Shown here piece by piece: positions 10,601 to 21,639 of a stretch of DNA of 64,000 nucleotides (its first letter is position 1; every line of letters begins with the position of its first letter). The notes beneath the pieces were generated by a model. It was not told the origin of the DNA. It saw only the letters and a program-made list of their open reading frames with translations, and searched no databases. This DNA comes from Benincasa hispida (Eukaryota; Streptophyta; Magnoliopsida; Cucurbitales; Cucurbitaceae), in the NCBI RefSeq assembly GCF_009727055.1, contig NC_052359.1:22038301-22102300 (forward strand). The letters are read 5' to 3'. The position numbers were made by a program, and so were the translations under genes.

Positions 10601-12429
10601 CCATACAATTTTCTATCTCTAGGATGTATGCGTTAGTCACAGAATGCAATAAAACACTAGTGCTTCTATCTCTAGATGTACCAAGCCTTTCTAACTTAAT
10701 GCTTGCTTACTTATTCTTTCGAATAATTCAAGCTAAAGTGGCTTTTACCAAGTGATTCAGTTGGCTTAGGTGTTTAGAAATGGACTTTGCATGAAATTAT
10801 AGATGCATCTAACGTAAAGTAAGAAATAAATAGTAGCGAAGTGTAGTAGATCAAATATGTGAATTCATAAAGAAATTGATTGTCTTTACAAGATCAATAC
10901 TCAATCAAATGAGATGAAGAGAATTAGAATTAAGATGAAAAGAAAAGAGTCAAGCCACAGAGTACAATCTTTTGTCCTCTTTGGCTCAATTTAAATTCGT
11001 GTACAACCAACTTGTAGAAGAAATGGAAGAAAATTCTCTCTTAAGCTAAGTTTTCTCCACTCCTTGATCGACAGTAGGGGTGGATCTCTTCCTTCTTGTG
11101 CTCTTCTTGTCACATCACACCCAAATTTTAACAATGCTTGTCCTCAAGCATAAGCTAAAGATTTCCTTTCGAAAGCCGACTACAATCTCTTTTCCTAGAT
11201 TTCTCAAGGATGCCTTATTCAAATCCTATACACCAAAATTTCCTTAATTTTTATCCAGGCCTCTTCTTAAAATATTTCTAAATTTTAGGGATCGCAAGTT
11301 TAACCTTCAAAAAGACCTTACTAGATTCCAGGACATCACATGATTTATTTTTAAAAAAAAAACTTTTTCACTAGGGTGTTAAATGATTTTTTTTTATCCT
11401 TGCGCATTTTAGACATTATTATTATTTTTAATTATTTGTTTTTCTCTCTGACCTTGCGCTGATCCAAGTGCCTCGCCATCGTTTTGACTTGCCCCCACAT
11501 GTGTCATGCGAACATCCAACTATGAGCAAGGCGCCCTAAAACTCATGCCCATTTGGCAGCGGAGTTGCGGTCATTTATTTATGTATTGATCACGATTCCT
11601 ACCTTCGTTTTGGCTTACCCTCATGTGTGTCATACGAACATCCAACTACGAGTAAAATCCGATCGCAATGTTATGATAATTTTTTTATAAGGCTAAAAAT
11701 AACAAGGTCGAAAATTGAATACCGCACCCCCAAATTTAAAGTGTAGCAATGTCCTCATTGCCAATAGATTGAAAGAAGTCATGCGATGTTCTTAGGAAGT
11801 TTCGTAAAAGGTCAGTTTGAAAGAAAGCTAGCAAACCACAAACCTCTAGAAATATTTATGAGGTGACTGTCCTAAAATTAAGTTGACTCTAGTGTGTACG
11901 AAAAAATAGAGCATGTGTTTCATCATTGAAATCATAATTGGCAAAGAGAAATCATGCGGTGACTTACTAAATTGATCCATGTTAAATGATTGCGGTAATC
12001 AAAGAGGATGCGGTGATACAATTTTCAAAATTAAAATGCGATGCGACAACAAAATTTGGAATAACGTCAAGGAAAGATACAACCCCCAAATTTGCGATGT
12101 CGCCCGCATTATTTGTTGACGCATCCTGCTTTGTGACGATCTCTTTTCTTTGGATTGTGGTGACAAAAGTAGTTGCATCTTCGTGTAGTGCCTTCGCAAT
12201 CTTGTACCTCAATCGTTTGCAAAAAAACATTGAGAGGGTCAAATAATATTAAAAAAACAGAGTTAACAAAATCGTTTAGCACAATCGATTTTTTTTTTTT
12301 TAAGTATAAAGACAAAGATATGATAGCAATTAAAAGACATGATAAAAATACATGAAGCATTGATATGAAACAGAAAGGATATTCAAAAGAATTGCGTCTC
12401 TGATAAGGTTGAGTTGCATAGTAACTCAG

Positions 12430-12900
12430 GGACTGCTTATTTCAAGCTGGGCTTTTCTTGTCCACGGTGGCTTTTTCTTCTTTTCTCAATCTTCTGGAAT
12501 CTTGACTGCCTTAATCCAGAGCCTTTCCCCGTTAATGTTCATCGCAATCTCCCCCTTGCACACATTAATTTGAGTGCGACCAATTGAGAGGAATGGTCAT
12601 CCCAATATGATTGGCGCATCTTTGTCTGCTTTATAATCTAAAATGATGAAGTCTGCCGATAAGATGAATTTATCAATTGAGATTGCAACATCTTTCAACT
12701 CTCCCTCAAGATGGATTTGGGATCTGTCCGCAAGTAGAAGAGTCTCTGTCGTGGGCGTGAGGTTGCCCATATTCAATCGTTTGAAGATTGATAGCGGCAT
12801 TACATTTATACTCGCCCCAAGATTTCATAATGCTTGGCCACTATAGACCCCTCCAATAGAGCATGGTATGCGTTGAAGATTCCTGGGTCGCATTATTTTT
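12430..12900 (-). pseudogene. Gypsy element D: aspartic protease relic
   Basis: The minus strand encodes a retropepsin-like domain: 'CSIGGVYSGQALWNLGASIN' followed by 'VMPLSIFKRLNMG' (about 12770-12870) and a downstream 'FIILDYKADKDAPIILG' near 12597-12650. In the homologous protease of element C the active-site region reads CDLGA; here it reads WNLGA, so the catalytic Asp is Asn. The ORF from the internal Met to the next stop is only 67 codons. The enzyme would have cut the polyprotein. It is inactive as read. Confidence 0.7.
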
Positions 12901-13247
12901 TGTGGGATCATTGCGTTACTGCCACCGTCGTGATCTTTTCTTCATCATTCTGTTTCTTTTTCAATCTTTATGAAGATGGTGGGTAGCTGGACTCTTTTCT
13001 ATCTCAAGATCTAGAGGCTTGAAAGATGGACACAATTCTGGTTTCCTTTGCTCGGGCTCTTCTGAATTACAAGTCAACGGGTCCTTGGTTGTTACCGCAT
13101 TAAAGTTGGTCGAATGGATTCCTCCTCTACTTCTTCAGTCATTTTTTCGCCTTAGCAAGGAGACTGCTAAGCATTGTTCCTTCCCCATTACCCCAGCGTT
13201 GTGAAGGAGCTCAGTTGAGCTCAGGCAAAGCTCCTTGCGGTCTATTT

Positions 13248-13990
13248 TTAAGTTTGCCCGCAATCTGTCCTAGCTTGAGTTTCGATATTTCGGATGGAAC
13301 ATTTGATTGATTCTGAAGCACTGATTCGTTTTTTCTCAATGTACTGCTTCAGCAAGCTTTCTAAGGACGAAGATTGGTGTGTCTGCGAACTACTAACTTC
13401 GTTGTGCGTATGGACCATTGGTTCGCTGAGCAATTCATCAGTTTCTTGTTCAAAATTTGTTATTAATTTTCTTCTCCTGGCATTCTCAGTTAGTGGGAAG
13501 TATTTCTTCATAAACTTCTCCACCAACTTGTTCCAAGAAGTAATCTCCCCGGTTCGAGAGAGTACGCCCATTTTCGTGCCTGATCACACAAAGAAAAATG
13601 GAAACAAAGTTAGTCGAAACTTCTTCAGTAGAGATATTCGGGAACACAACATGTTGCAGATTTCTATGAAGCTCCAGAGGTGGGCTGCGAGTCCTCGCCA
13701 CCCTTTCCTCTGAACTATCCAGCAATCTGAATCATCTATAGCATCATCGATTTATTTCGAATCGAGATCCATCGAGAGCAGGCTCATGATTCCTGGGGAG
13801 AAATCTAGAGGTTGGGTGATGCCATAGTCCCGAATGGGCCTATTGCGATCGTTTGCCAGTAGGATTGGATTCGCCATGACATTGTTTTCATTTGGTGCTC
13901 CGTTTCCAGGCTGCTCGCGCATGTTGTCTTTATCTGGTTGGTTGTTGTTGGCGGCTATCTCTTAGTCTTCGTTGAAAAATCCTCTCAATC
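13248..13990 (-). pseudogene. Gypsy element D: gag relic
   Basis: Minus-strand frames contain part of a Retrotrans_gag domain. 'TSWNKLVEKFMKKYFPLTENARRRKLITNF' residues at about 13440-13540 parallel the gag of element C (about 34150-34240). The domain then breaks off into a Gln/Ser-rich stretch ('SSSQTHQSSSLESLLKQYIEKK'), so an internal deletion is likely. Upstream sequence to 13990 can be read only by switching frames. Gag would form the particle that packages element RNA. Confidence 0.7.
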
Positions 13991-14065
13991 TATGGGTTAT
14001 AATTCGCAGAGAGATTTAGAGCTAACAAAGAAATCAGAAAAATTACGTAGCACACTAAATTGCCG

Positions 14066-14094
14066 GAAGTCCCCGACAACGGTGCCAAAAAACT
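14066..14094 (-). other. Primer-binding region of gypsy element D
   Basis: Immediately inside the LTR the minus strand reads TTTTTTGGCACCGTTGTCG followed by GGGA, the kind of sequence seen next to the 5' LTR in many plant gypsy elements and repeated with variation at 34852-34873 and 50286-50307. I do not assign the primer tRNA. Confidence 0.75.
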
Positions 14095-15844
14095 TGATGC
14101 GTTATTCTTATGCGGTTGATTTTACTGAAATGAATTGCGGTTGATGCGAATGGGTTTGTGCAACAAGTTTTCTCAGCAGAATCCAAGTATAAATCCTACT
14201 GAGTTTCCTGGTAAGTCCAGGGTCAAACTCAGGGACTAAGGAAAACGGTATGCGGTGATAATTTTTAAGAAGACTTTACAGTAACCAATAAATCAAAAGT
14301 TGTTTTGGTTTGTTGTATGCGGTAATAAAAAGTATGCGGCGGATTTGAGAAAAAGATTGATTATGTGGTAGATACACTGAGTATGCGGAGGAACGGGTTG
14401 AGAAGGTCTTTAGCTAGTGTTTCCCAAAAATGCGTTCAACTATGCGATCATGCTATACTCATGTGACAGCAAATCATTTTCCAATGCAAATGCGATAACT
14501 TCTAATTCTAGGACGCATGCGATGAATGCAAAATGTCCATAGAGCTTATTCCTAAGTCTCTACTTTTTGCCTATGCAATGATGCAAGATGCATACAAAGA
14601 CAAGGTGACCGCATACAATCATAACCTATCTCTAGGATGCATGCGATGCGTTAATAGCAAACAGTGCTTATTCCTAAGCTTCTATCTCTTGATTATTCAT
14701 TATAATCCGACTCTCCCGAGCCTAGATTCTAACCTGACTTTTCCAAGCCTAGATTCTATCCTTAGACTACCCTCCCGAGTATCTCTAATGGACGAATGAC
14801 ACATACATAATACAAGATAATCGCATAGAATGAAGATCCCCAGTTATGCTAGCTAAGTGCTTCTCAACCCATTCGATAGATTTAGCTACTCATGCGTAAT
14901 AAACAGAGAGTGAACAAATATAAAGAAGTAGATTCCATTTCTATAAATAAGTTCAAGTACAAAATGACAATGGAAGATAAGTATAGAGAGCTTGGTAGCA
15001 ATCCTTTGCTTCCCAAGGCTTTTACACTGTTAACTCTATTCTGTTCAAAAGATATTCCTGCTTACACAGGAGTTGGCCCTCTCTCTGATCTCGACGCTTC
15101 CGACACTCTTCCAAGTTCATCAGAACGATCTCTCGGTACAATCTCACTTCTCTCGCTTCCGACGTCTAAAATAAAAGAAAAACTAAGAACAAGGCTACTT
15201 CTAACTATGGAGAAAATTATCTATCTGTCGAACTGGACTAACAACCAAACTTCTTCACTGAAGGTTTCCTTCGGTATTTATCAAGCTTCTGGGTGAAAGG
15301 CTTCTTCCATCTTATGATTGCACGGATGGGATGGCATTAATTCTCTGTCTGATGCGCCGAATATTTGTCACCGAAAAGTTGAGTGTACTTGCTACAGTAG
15401 TTCGTTAGCAACTTGTCAACTTAATTTAGAATCGACTGTCATCAGTTTTCTATCCCATCGTGATTTATTATGTTTTTCATCCTGATGTGCCCACCAAGTT
15501 GCGCCGGCTCTATGCGGCAATCTTCTTGAGCAGATATTTGCAAGCGCAAATCACCGTTTAGCCTTGCAGTGATGCAATATTTTGATGCGCTTGTTTAGCC
15601 TTGCGTTAATGCAATTTCTTGATGCACTCAGCCGTTGATTTCTTGTGATCGCATTTTTCGCCTTGCATCAACACATATTCTGCACAAAAATACCAAAGTT
15701 AACTGTTTTAATGTGATTGACGCATGCGACCGCAATATTGTGAACTTAATGCTTTTCGACGCAATCTTGTATATTTTTATCAATACAAACCTGCATTGTT
15801 TAATAACTTAGCACTGTAATAACGTGCATTTCTGCCCGTTATCA
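14095..15844 (-). repeat. 5' LTR of gypsy element D (1750 bp)
   Basis: Plus-strand ends are TGATGCGTTATTC and CCGTTATCA. The LTR is rich in ATGCG/CGCAT motifs and has the family signature 'CCTGGTAAGTCCAGGGT' near 14210. It belongs to the same family as the solo LTRs at 38988-40632 (same orientation) and 59308-60978 (opposite orientation). Confidence 0.82.
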
Positions 15845-16327
15845 GCAGCACAACTCTAAGTCTCTAAATTTCAGAATTATATAGAATGAGCTAATCCCTT
15901 CATCTGGTGGGATTTCTTTTATTTATAGGTGTTGTTCATCATCAGCTTGATGATGGGGCAGCGTTAAATTCCATACCTTGGTCAGTCGCCTGACACCCAG
16001 ACACTTTTTAGATGCCGCCAGCTACAAATGCCCATGCTTGCAAATGGTGATTTGACACAAACAGCCTGAATCAATGAATCTTTCTTGCGTTGAAACCCCT
16101 CCGACACATGCCTATGCGTTGATGTTGCATGTGACCTTAGAATCTTTGAAATCTTGCAATATTATGTGTTAGTGATGTAGCTTTTTAGTCATAAACACTC
16201 TTTTGTATGAGTTTGGTAGTGTTTGAGTAATTCCATATATTTTCTCTAAGAATGATGAGATTTTATCATTAAAACCTAATTGTTCCAAATTTTGAGAGAC
16301 AATAACTTGTATTTCTACAAGTTATCA

Positions 16328-16342
16328 CACCCCCAAATTTGA
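16328..16342 (-). other. Polypurine tract of gypsy element C
   Basis: The minus strand reads CAAATTTGGGGGTG directly upstream of the 3' LTR, where plus-strand DNA synthesis would be primed. A similar CACCCCCAAATTT also occurs at 17511-17523 at the end of the downstream ORF. Confidence 0.75.
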
Positions 16343-17510
16343 ACAATGCTTGTTCTCGAGCATTCCAAAAATAATTCCTTGTCATCTTTATTGTCTTAAG
16401 TGTGCAGGTTTCACCTCACATCATATTCACTTATAAGCTTGAGATTGTTTTCTTGAAAATGTAATGCAGGTTTGATTCTTTTCAAAAAGGAAGAATGTTT
16501 TATTTCCAGTGCAGCAAGCCTTTTGTCAACAACTCTTTTTGCTTCTCAAAACATTTTCGTTTTTTTCTAAACTAGCAATGCATTAGATGCTTTCTTTTTA
16601 AAACAAGATGCAGGTAAGAAAATATGAATTATGGACCACCCATGCATTGTTCCAAGTATCCCACTTTCGTTTTGGCTTGCTCCCACAGGTGTCATGCAAA
16701 CATCCAACTACGGGTGAGAGCCCTTCACAACTAAACTCATATCTAAGCATGTATGTGTTTCAGGATACAGTTTCTTTAAGCTAGATAGTGGAGTTTTGGA
16801 ATGCATTAGTCTATGAGATATAACTTCGTTTTGGCTTGCCCCCACGAATGTCATGCGAGCTTCCAACTCCACGAATGTCATGGAGTTTTGGAATGCATTA
16901 GTCTATGAGATATAACTTCGTTTTGGCTTGCCCCTACGAATGTCATGCGAGCTTCCAACTACGGCTAAGTGCCTGTTCCAATTTAACTCTTGCCAATTTG
17001 AGGTTTTCTTTTATAAAGTATTGGCGGAGGAGTTTGCGTATTACATCTTTCTATTTTGTTTCTTCTCTTTAATATTCGGTTGAATTTATTTGATAAAAGC
17101 GTCTTAACTTGGATTTCCCTCACCCCCAAATTTTGGAGATCAGCTAAATCCTCATTGCTAAAATATAAAAAAAAATTTGAAAAGGCTTTGAGAATTTCAA
17201 AAGGAGTTTTGATTTAGGACTTGCATGCGTCAGAAAGAAAGCACGACTTGCCTTTTTAGAAAAGTTCATACTTTGTTGATTTTCTTAACGCTTACTCTAT
17301 ACTTATAAATTTCTATATTAGTAATATCATTGAAGTAAAACAGAGCACAAGACAAGAAAAATATCCAAAGAAAAAAAATGGTATGCTAAAGACAAACGCA
17401 CGGATGAAAAAAGATAGCAATTTCATTCATTTCGTTGATAATCCAGTAATTGAATAACAAAAACCCAACAAACTAATACAAAAGGTCAAAACAAAACGAA
17501 ATAACCAACA
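16343..17510 (-). other. 3' non-coding region of element C with a repeated ~45-bp module
   Basis: No credible ORF is present. The module beginning CGTTTTGGCTTGC and ending CATCCAACTACG or CTTCCAACTACG occurs at 16668-16713, 16827-16870 and 16919-16963. Copies two and three come from a local 92-bp tandem duplication. Two more copies lie in the matching region of element D (11480-11526 and 11606-11651). Confidence 0.7.
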
Positions 17511-17519
17511 CCCCCAAAT

Positions 17520-20103
17520 TTATTGTGTTGATGCGTCATCCCTATGTTCATCTGCAAGGTCTTCATCCATGAAGCGCAAAGGGTTCATTAGGTGGGCAGG
17601 TAGAGGTGGCAGGGCAAACATCCCTATCAGGTCCTGGTTGATATATTGCGTTGTAATGACAAACTGATCTTGCATTCTTCTTATTTGCTACCGCATATAG
17701 TCCCTTAGAACCCTATTCTGTTGCTTAAGTGTTTCAATCGATGCAACCAGTGGTTTGAGTTGATCGCTAATGAACGCTTTCAACTCATCAAGATTTGTGT
17801 TTGCTTGCAGTGGTGCTGGTTCTTCAGCTCTTCCAACTGGGTCTTCTGAGTTTCTTCCGTTTCTTATCCCTAACCCAGTTGGTTCAAAGATGGTTAGAGG
17901 AAGGATAAAGGTTGGAATTGGAGACGGTAAGGGGGAAGGAAGAGGACTAAGGGTTTAATGATCTAAGTTAGTGTTATCTGATGCATTAGATCAAGAATCT
18001 CTTCTTGCGAGTCCAAGGGAGAGTTTGGGAGAGGCAGTTTCAAGTCTGGTCGCGCTTCTTCTTCAGTCAACGCTTGCTCTGCTTCATATCCTTGTTCATT
18101 TTCCAAAGCATCATCGTTGTGTTCAATAATTCGGACGCGTCTTCTTTTGGGGGCGTGTTGGGTGGATCTAGATCCTGTCTCTTATACACATCTAGATGTG
18201 TATAAGAGACAGGCATCATCGTTGTGTTCAATAATTCGGACGCGTCTTCTTTTGGGGGCGTGTTGGGTGGATCGAGATCTTGTTGCCACAGTATTGGGAA
18301 GTAGGGTCGGTTGATTTGGTGAATCATGAAGCAGACGCCTGATTAATTTAATGTCCATTAAACCATCTATCTCCTCAAACTCATCCCTCAGAGGGATGCC
18401 CCCGCGTTCACACAGTGCCCAGATCAACCATGGGAAGTAAAGTTGGTCACGTGGTTTTGCTTTGATGGCCTTGATCTGATCCATGATTATCCTTCCTATG
18501 TCTAGGGGGATGCATTGCATGATGCAATAGGTGGCCAGGACGCACTCTCTTGAGATTGTTTCATCCTGCGTTGTTGGCATGATACGGTTCTTAATCAAAT
18601 ATAACCATAGGTTTGCGTCCGGTGTTAGGTTCTTTGAAGCTAAAATCATTACTCAACTTCTTGATATTTGCCAAGTGCTTCCAGGTTTGGCCACCACTCG
18701 TAACGCATCTTCTAAATGGCTGAGAGTTGGATGATCCAATATGTGATTTCCTTCTGCATTTGAATTACTCTCAATATTGAACACCTTGTTGATTTTGTTA
18801 GTAGAGAAGCGCACCAAGATGTCATCAACAAGTGTTGTGTTTCTTTCCTCATCAAACTCACTACTGTAGAAATGGAAGACAAGATTGAGCCAAATCCTCG
18901 TGAGCCCAACGCATAGTTGACTCCAGCCCATTGCGTTAACAGTGTCTGTTATAAACGAAGGAAATGGGTTGCGTTTGGGAAAGAAGCCTTTCTCAGTAAG
19001 GATGTCATTGAATTGACGCTTCCTCCCCTTAGTCTTCTTAGGTGACATAGTTGTCACCTTGCGTTTCCCCGCCTCATGCATTTTGTCCTCTCACTCAAGT
19101 TCCCTTAGCTCATTTTCTAATTCTTTTTTAAGGGTAGACTTCCTTCGCCCCTGACGTGCAGGCTTATACATCTTCAATTCTTTTTCCAAAGCTCTCAAGT
19201 CAAAGATGCTCTCATGTGTTGCACCTTCAAGTCCAGGTGTAGGCTGCTCTTCTTCGTCATCCTCCAAAATCAACTTTTTTTTCTCAACATTCTCTTTCTT
19301 TTTTATAGCCCTTCATCCGCATCAGTTTATCGAGGCTGTGATGCATCTGAGCCAACCTCCCTTTCTATTTCTTCATTTTCTTCTTCTTCTAATTCAACTA
19401 CAAGCATCATCACGTATCATTCCACCTCATCAACTTCAAGTGATGCATTGGTTAAGTCAGGATGCATCACTTGATCCACATCGAGTTGTCCTTGGTTTAA
19501 GCTTGCTAAAATCGCTCCAAAGACTTCTTGCTCCTCCCTTCGAGCCAACTCCGCAAGCTCAGCACTATCTTGCTCTGACACAGAACTGTCAAAGCTTGGT
19601 TTAGAATGGGTGGTTGGTGGGGTGCCAGACAGGGTATGCGGCAACCCAGGGGATGATATGATGATGAGTAAGGGTGATTGAATGGGTTGGCTAGTTGCTT
19701 TCGCTTCGATGGGGAAGATTGTGGCCAAGGGTTGGATGGAGAGAGGGGTAAGAGGACGCACAGCAGGTGATGGAGCGGTGCGAAGGTGGTCTCAAATGGG
19801 GTCATGCGTTGCACCCACTAGACTGATGTTCAAAATAAATGGTGGAGGAGCGGGTTGTTTATAAGGTTTGGCGGCAGATGCAGAGGTCGAAGGGCACCTC
19901 ATTGCAACCTACCGCTTCGGCTTGGTAGGGGTTTTGGGATTAGGTTTGGTGGAGGTTTTGGGTGTTTGGGAGGTTTTATGATGGTTTTAGAGGGTTTCGA
20001 CCGAGATGGTCTCTGAGAGATGGAAGAAGATCCAATGTGCGAGGGTTTGGCCAGAAAAGATCTTTTTTAGGCTAGGCGAGGGGATAGGGGAGGCGACATT
20101 GAA
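17520..20103 (-). pseudogene. Element C: extra ORF downstream of pol, 'putative plant transposon protein' type
   Basis: This minus-strand reading frame lies 3' of integrase, the env-like position of Athila-type elements. Its N-terminal part (about 19420-20100) is Pro/Ser-rich and basic, followed by an acidic stretch (19090-19275). The central domain spans 18270-19081 with 'FHFYSSEFDEERNTTLVDD' and 'DANLWLYLIKNRIMPTTQDE' residues, which resembles the plant domain annotated as putative plant transposon protein (Pfam Transposase_32). A basic 'PKRRRVRI' follows, and a C-terminal coiled-coil-like 'LDELKAFISDQLKPLVASIE' segment near 17720-17790. A single in-frame TGA at 18653-18655 divides the central domain; further frame breaks occur in the N- and C-terminal parts and at the adapter (18175). 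Its function is unknown. I see no clear signal peptide or membrane segment to support an envelope role. Confidence 0.65.
18175..18212. other. Second Nextera (Tn5) mate-pair junction adapter
   Basis: An exact copy of the 38-bp sequence at 3343-3380. The flanks again repeat: about 18109-18174 and 18212-18274 are the same segment of the element C ORF. In-frame readings across it produce 'SYTHLDVYKRQ', a peptide string typical of this contaminant. Confidence 0.98.
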
Positions 20104-20316
20104 ATGGAAGAAGAGAAGAAAGAGATTACTGGTGAATCTCCTTCGTATCTTAGCGATTGGTTCTGGCTATCGAAAGCGGATGACATCGTTGCTAAAGGAG
20201 ATGACCGGAATGTTGACTATAATGCTTGGTTCGAACGGATGGTGAGGAATCGGGAGCAAAGGACTTCGAGAGGAAGGATTGAAAGTAATGAAAGAAGAAA
20301 GAAGGTCGAGGGGGTA

Positions 20317-20325
20317 CCTTTTATA
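20317..20325 (-). promoter_or_regulatory. TATA-like box upstream of the element C downstream ORF
   Basis: The minus strand reads TATAAAAGG, followed about 20-35 nt later by a pyrimidine-rich CTTTCTTCTTTC stretch. It lies about 215 nt upstream of the first ATG region of the ORF at 17520-20103. This could drive a separate transcript for that ORF. There is no expression evidence. Confidence 0.4.
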
Positions 20326-20815
20326 GACTGTTAGGGGAAATATGAAGTGACACCAGGCGACGCCTAACATTGTCATTAATTTCGCAGACGAAAGGACGTG
20401 CCTAAGTTTTCTAAGTAATCGAGGATTTTCTTGTAGTCTTGTTGGGATTAGGTCATATATTAGGAAGTATGGGAGTACTATGCATTGCGTCTTCGAGGGA
20501 AATCATTTATGTTCGGTCTATGCATTGGCTTAAGTCTAACGCATTAGAATCCTACCCCCTTCCTAAACTTCTTCAAGTTAATTTAACAATCTTTTTTCAT
20601 TGCTTTTCTTTTCATCCTTTTTTTTTATTATTAGAAGAGCAATAAAAATCAGCAAAAACCATAACTCAAAGCATAGGCTAACAAATAACACAAAGTAAAT
20701 TACAAACAAATGCAAACATAAAATACAGAATGCAAAAAGAGTTGGTATAGAAGAAGCGTCCCTAGAATATGTGTCTATTTGAATGCAAGGAAGCTTCGAC
20801 GCAGGCCTCATTTGG

Positions 20816-21634
20816 CTTCGCAGAACGCGAGGGATGACTTTTGTCGTTCTAAACTTTCTTCAAAGTAGGGCTTCACCCTTTGCCCATTTACTTTGAATGC
20901 ATTTGTGCCATCTTCTCATGTTAACTCCACAGCTCCATGTAGAAAGATTGTTTTGATGATAAACGGTCCTGACCATCTAAATTTTAATTTTCCTGGAAAT
21001 AAACACAACCATGAGTTGAATAATAAGACTTTTTGCCCAACAACAAATTCTTTCTTACTGATGCATTGGTCATGCCAACGTTTAGTTCCTTGTAGAGTTT
21101 TCTGTTTTCGTATGCGTTTAGCCGACATTCATCAAGCTCATTGAGCTAAAGCTTACGTTGTTCACCTGCGGCTTCCAAGTTTAAGTTCAGCTTATTCACT
21201 GCCCAAAAAGATTTGTACTCCAACTCTAAGGGTAAGTGACAGGCTTTTCCAAATACCAAAGAGTATGGAGGCATACCTATTGGAGTTTTGTAGGCAATTC
21301 TATAGGCCCAAAGTGCTTCGTCTAGCCTTTATGCCCAATCTTTCCTTGATACGTTGACTACCTTTTCCAATATCGTCTTTATTTCCCAATTAGATACTTC
21401 TACTTGACCGTTGGTTTAAGGGTGATATGCGATAGCAATCTTGTGCCTAACATTGTATTTAGCAAGTAATTTTCGAAATGATGCAGTTAATAAAGTGCAT
21501 ACCTTCGTCGCTCACCAGTGCCCTCGGTGTTCCAAAGCATGTCAAAATATTCTTGGTGAGAAACTTTGAAATAGTCACTACATCATTCTTGGCACATGCC
21601 ACAACTTCCACCCATTTTGATACATAATCTACTA
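20816..21634 (-). pseudogene. Gypsy element C: C-terminal half of integrase
   Basis: The minus strand continues the integrase from the copia insertion point at 21635-21639. It includes core residues 'KWVEVVACAKNDVVTIS' (about 21560-21620) and the C-terminal part '[22 protein letters not shown]' to '[14 protein letters not shown]' (20930-21070), as in Athila-lineage elements. Several frameshifts and stops occur between 21130 and 21500. The N-terminal half lies at 30277-30590. The two halves were separated by the insertion of element B, whose 5-bp duplication CCAGC is present on both sides. Confidence 0.85.
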
Positions 21635-21639
21635 CCAGC

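Larger units (their letters stand above)
11118..15844 (-). mobile_element. Gypsy element D, deleted and lacking its 3' LTR, nested in the LTR of C
   Basis: The minus-strand element has a 5' LTR (14095-15844), a primer-binding region, a gag relic, a protease relic and a 3' non-coding region that ends in a polypurine-like AAAATTTGGGTG at 11118-11130. There is no reverse transcriptase, RNase H or integrase. The left LTR that should follow the polypurine tract is missing: the tract abuts LTR sequence of element C directly. Its LTR is related to the solo LTRs at 38988-40632 and 59308-60978. Confidence 0.75.
10095..16327 (-). repeat. 3' LTR of gypsy element C, interrupted by element D
   Basis: 10095-11117 matches 34874-35880 and 15845-16327 matches 35880-36366, so the two pieces together equal the intact right LTR. 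The left terminus is TATTCG where the right LTR has TGTTCG. The right end carries a short hairpin, AACTTGTA and TACAAGTT around TTTC, just inside the terminal TCA. Outside the element the 5-bp repeats are GAAAC (10090-10094) and GACAC (36367-36371), one mismatch. A TATA-like motif (TATAAATA-type, about 15914-15925) lies on the minus strand. The ORF at 10400-10636 is LTR sequence and is not supported as a gene. Confidence 0.88.

Noticed and set aside
10400..10636. 78-codon ORF with a partner at 35138-35401
   Set aside because: The similarity is LTR-to-LTR identity of element C; both copies have unrelated frames around them and no domain.
18067..18327. ORFs on both strands containing SYTHLDVYKRQ-type peptide
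   Set aside because: They are read through the Nextera junction adapter and the duplicated flanks; not plant protein.
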